From NCBI RefSeq assembly GCF_017308975.1, contig NZ_JADWPD010000002.1:1-64000 (forward strand): a DNA stretch of 64,000 bases, in the 5' to 3' direction. Numbering within the stretch: position 1 is the stretch's first letter; each line of letters starts with the position of its first letter. This DNA is from Amycolatopsis sp. MtRt-6. Lineage in GTDB: Bacteria > Actinomycetota > Actinomycetes > Mycobacteriales > Pseudonocardiaceae. The notes under the pieces were generated by a model. The model did not search any database and was not told the origin of the DNA. It saw only the letters and a program-made list of their open reading frames with translations. This document shows, one piece after another, positions 63,999 through 64,000 of this stretch. The position numbers and the translations under genes are program-made.

Positions 63999-64000
63999 GA

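Overview
The window is a gene-dense stretch of a very GC-rich actinomycete chromosome. It has strong third-position GC, many GTG starts, mycothiol-era mycobacterial gene orders and no insertion sequence that I could see. A Pseudonocardiaceae member such as Amycolatopsis is the best guess. This rests on family-level similarity and on gene-order resemblance to Mycobacterium recalled from memory, not on a search.

Layout. 1-9.8 kb: the end of an LCP cell-wall ligase gene, an XRE regulator, a flavin monooxygenase with a divergent TetR regulator, a HicB-like small protein, a DUF3618 protein, an unusual tRNA, a GlxA-type regulator, and metabolic or secreted proteins ending with the peroxiredoxin Bcp. 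9.9-25.5 kb: a block that follows the mycobacterial Rv1329c-Rv1341 region. It runs rdgB, rph, MBL phosphodiesterase, murI, rhomboid, cysM, cysO, mec, P1 peptidase, DUF2017, clpS, then pncB, pncA, bioY and dinG. An Asp/Glu racemase and an arylamine N-acetyltransferase are inserted into it. 25.6-30.3 kb: OsmC, a PTH2-like protein, and the serB-ctaD pair, which is also mycobacterial-like. 30.4-41.8 kb: accessory metabolism, with an opine-type dehydrogenase, an alkaline-phosphatase-superfamily enzyme, a PLP lyase with a divergent Lrp, a second Lrp, an LLM oxidoreductase, a deaminase and TrmO, and a tandem-duplicated 3-hydroxyacyl-CoA dehydrogenase. 41.9-47.3 kb: PTS-dependent dihydroxyacetone kinase (dhaK-L-M), a DUF3558 lipoprotein and a sodium/solute symporter with a small partner. 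47.5-53.9 kb: a papain-fold protein with odd motif order behind an AT-richer gap, nucS, a Nudix hydrolase, an enoyl-CoA hydratase, the B12-dependent ethylmalonyl-CoA mutase, and a PH-like membrane protein with a decayed copy beside it. 54-58.4 kb: duplicated LysE exporters, then a hydrolase/NmrA/SnoaL operon under a divergent TetR with paired operators. 58.4-64 kb: murA, cobalamin adenosyltransferase, a divergent EPSP synthase, DUF2550, atpC and atpD. This is the end of the ATP synthase operon and resembles Rv1310-Rv1315.

Genes that work together: mec/cysO/cysM supply cysteine by the thiocarboxylate route; pncA/pncB salvage nicotinamide; dhaKLM phosphorylate dihydroxyacetone; the PduO-type adenosyltransferase makes the cofactor that the mutase needs; TetR, Lrp and GlxA regulators sit divergent from the genes they probably control.

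The most interesting non-coding signals are a class-I tRNA body with anticodon UAG whose 5' end is duplicated just upstream; a five-unit, exactly 21-bp palindromic tandem repeat; an 87-bp compound inverted repeat; a 46-bp near-perfect inverted repeat abutting the DUF2550 stop; a dispersed 13-bp palindrome GTCCA-N3-TGGAC; and a pervasive leaderless promoter pattern. I did not find a convincing new multi-gene defence or biosynthetic system.
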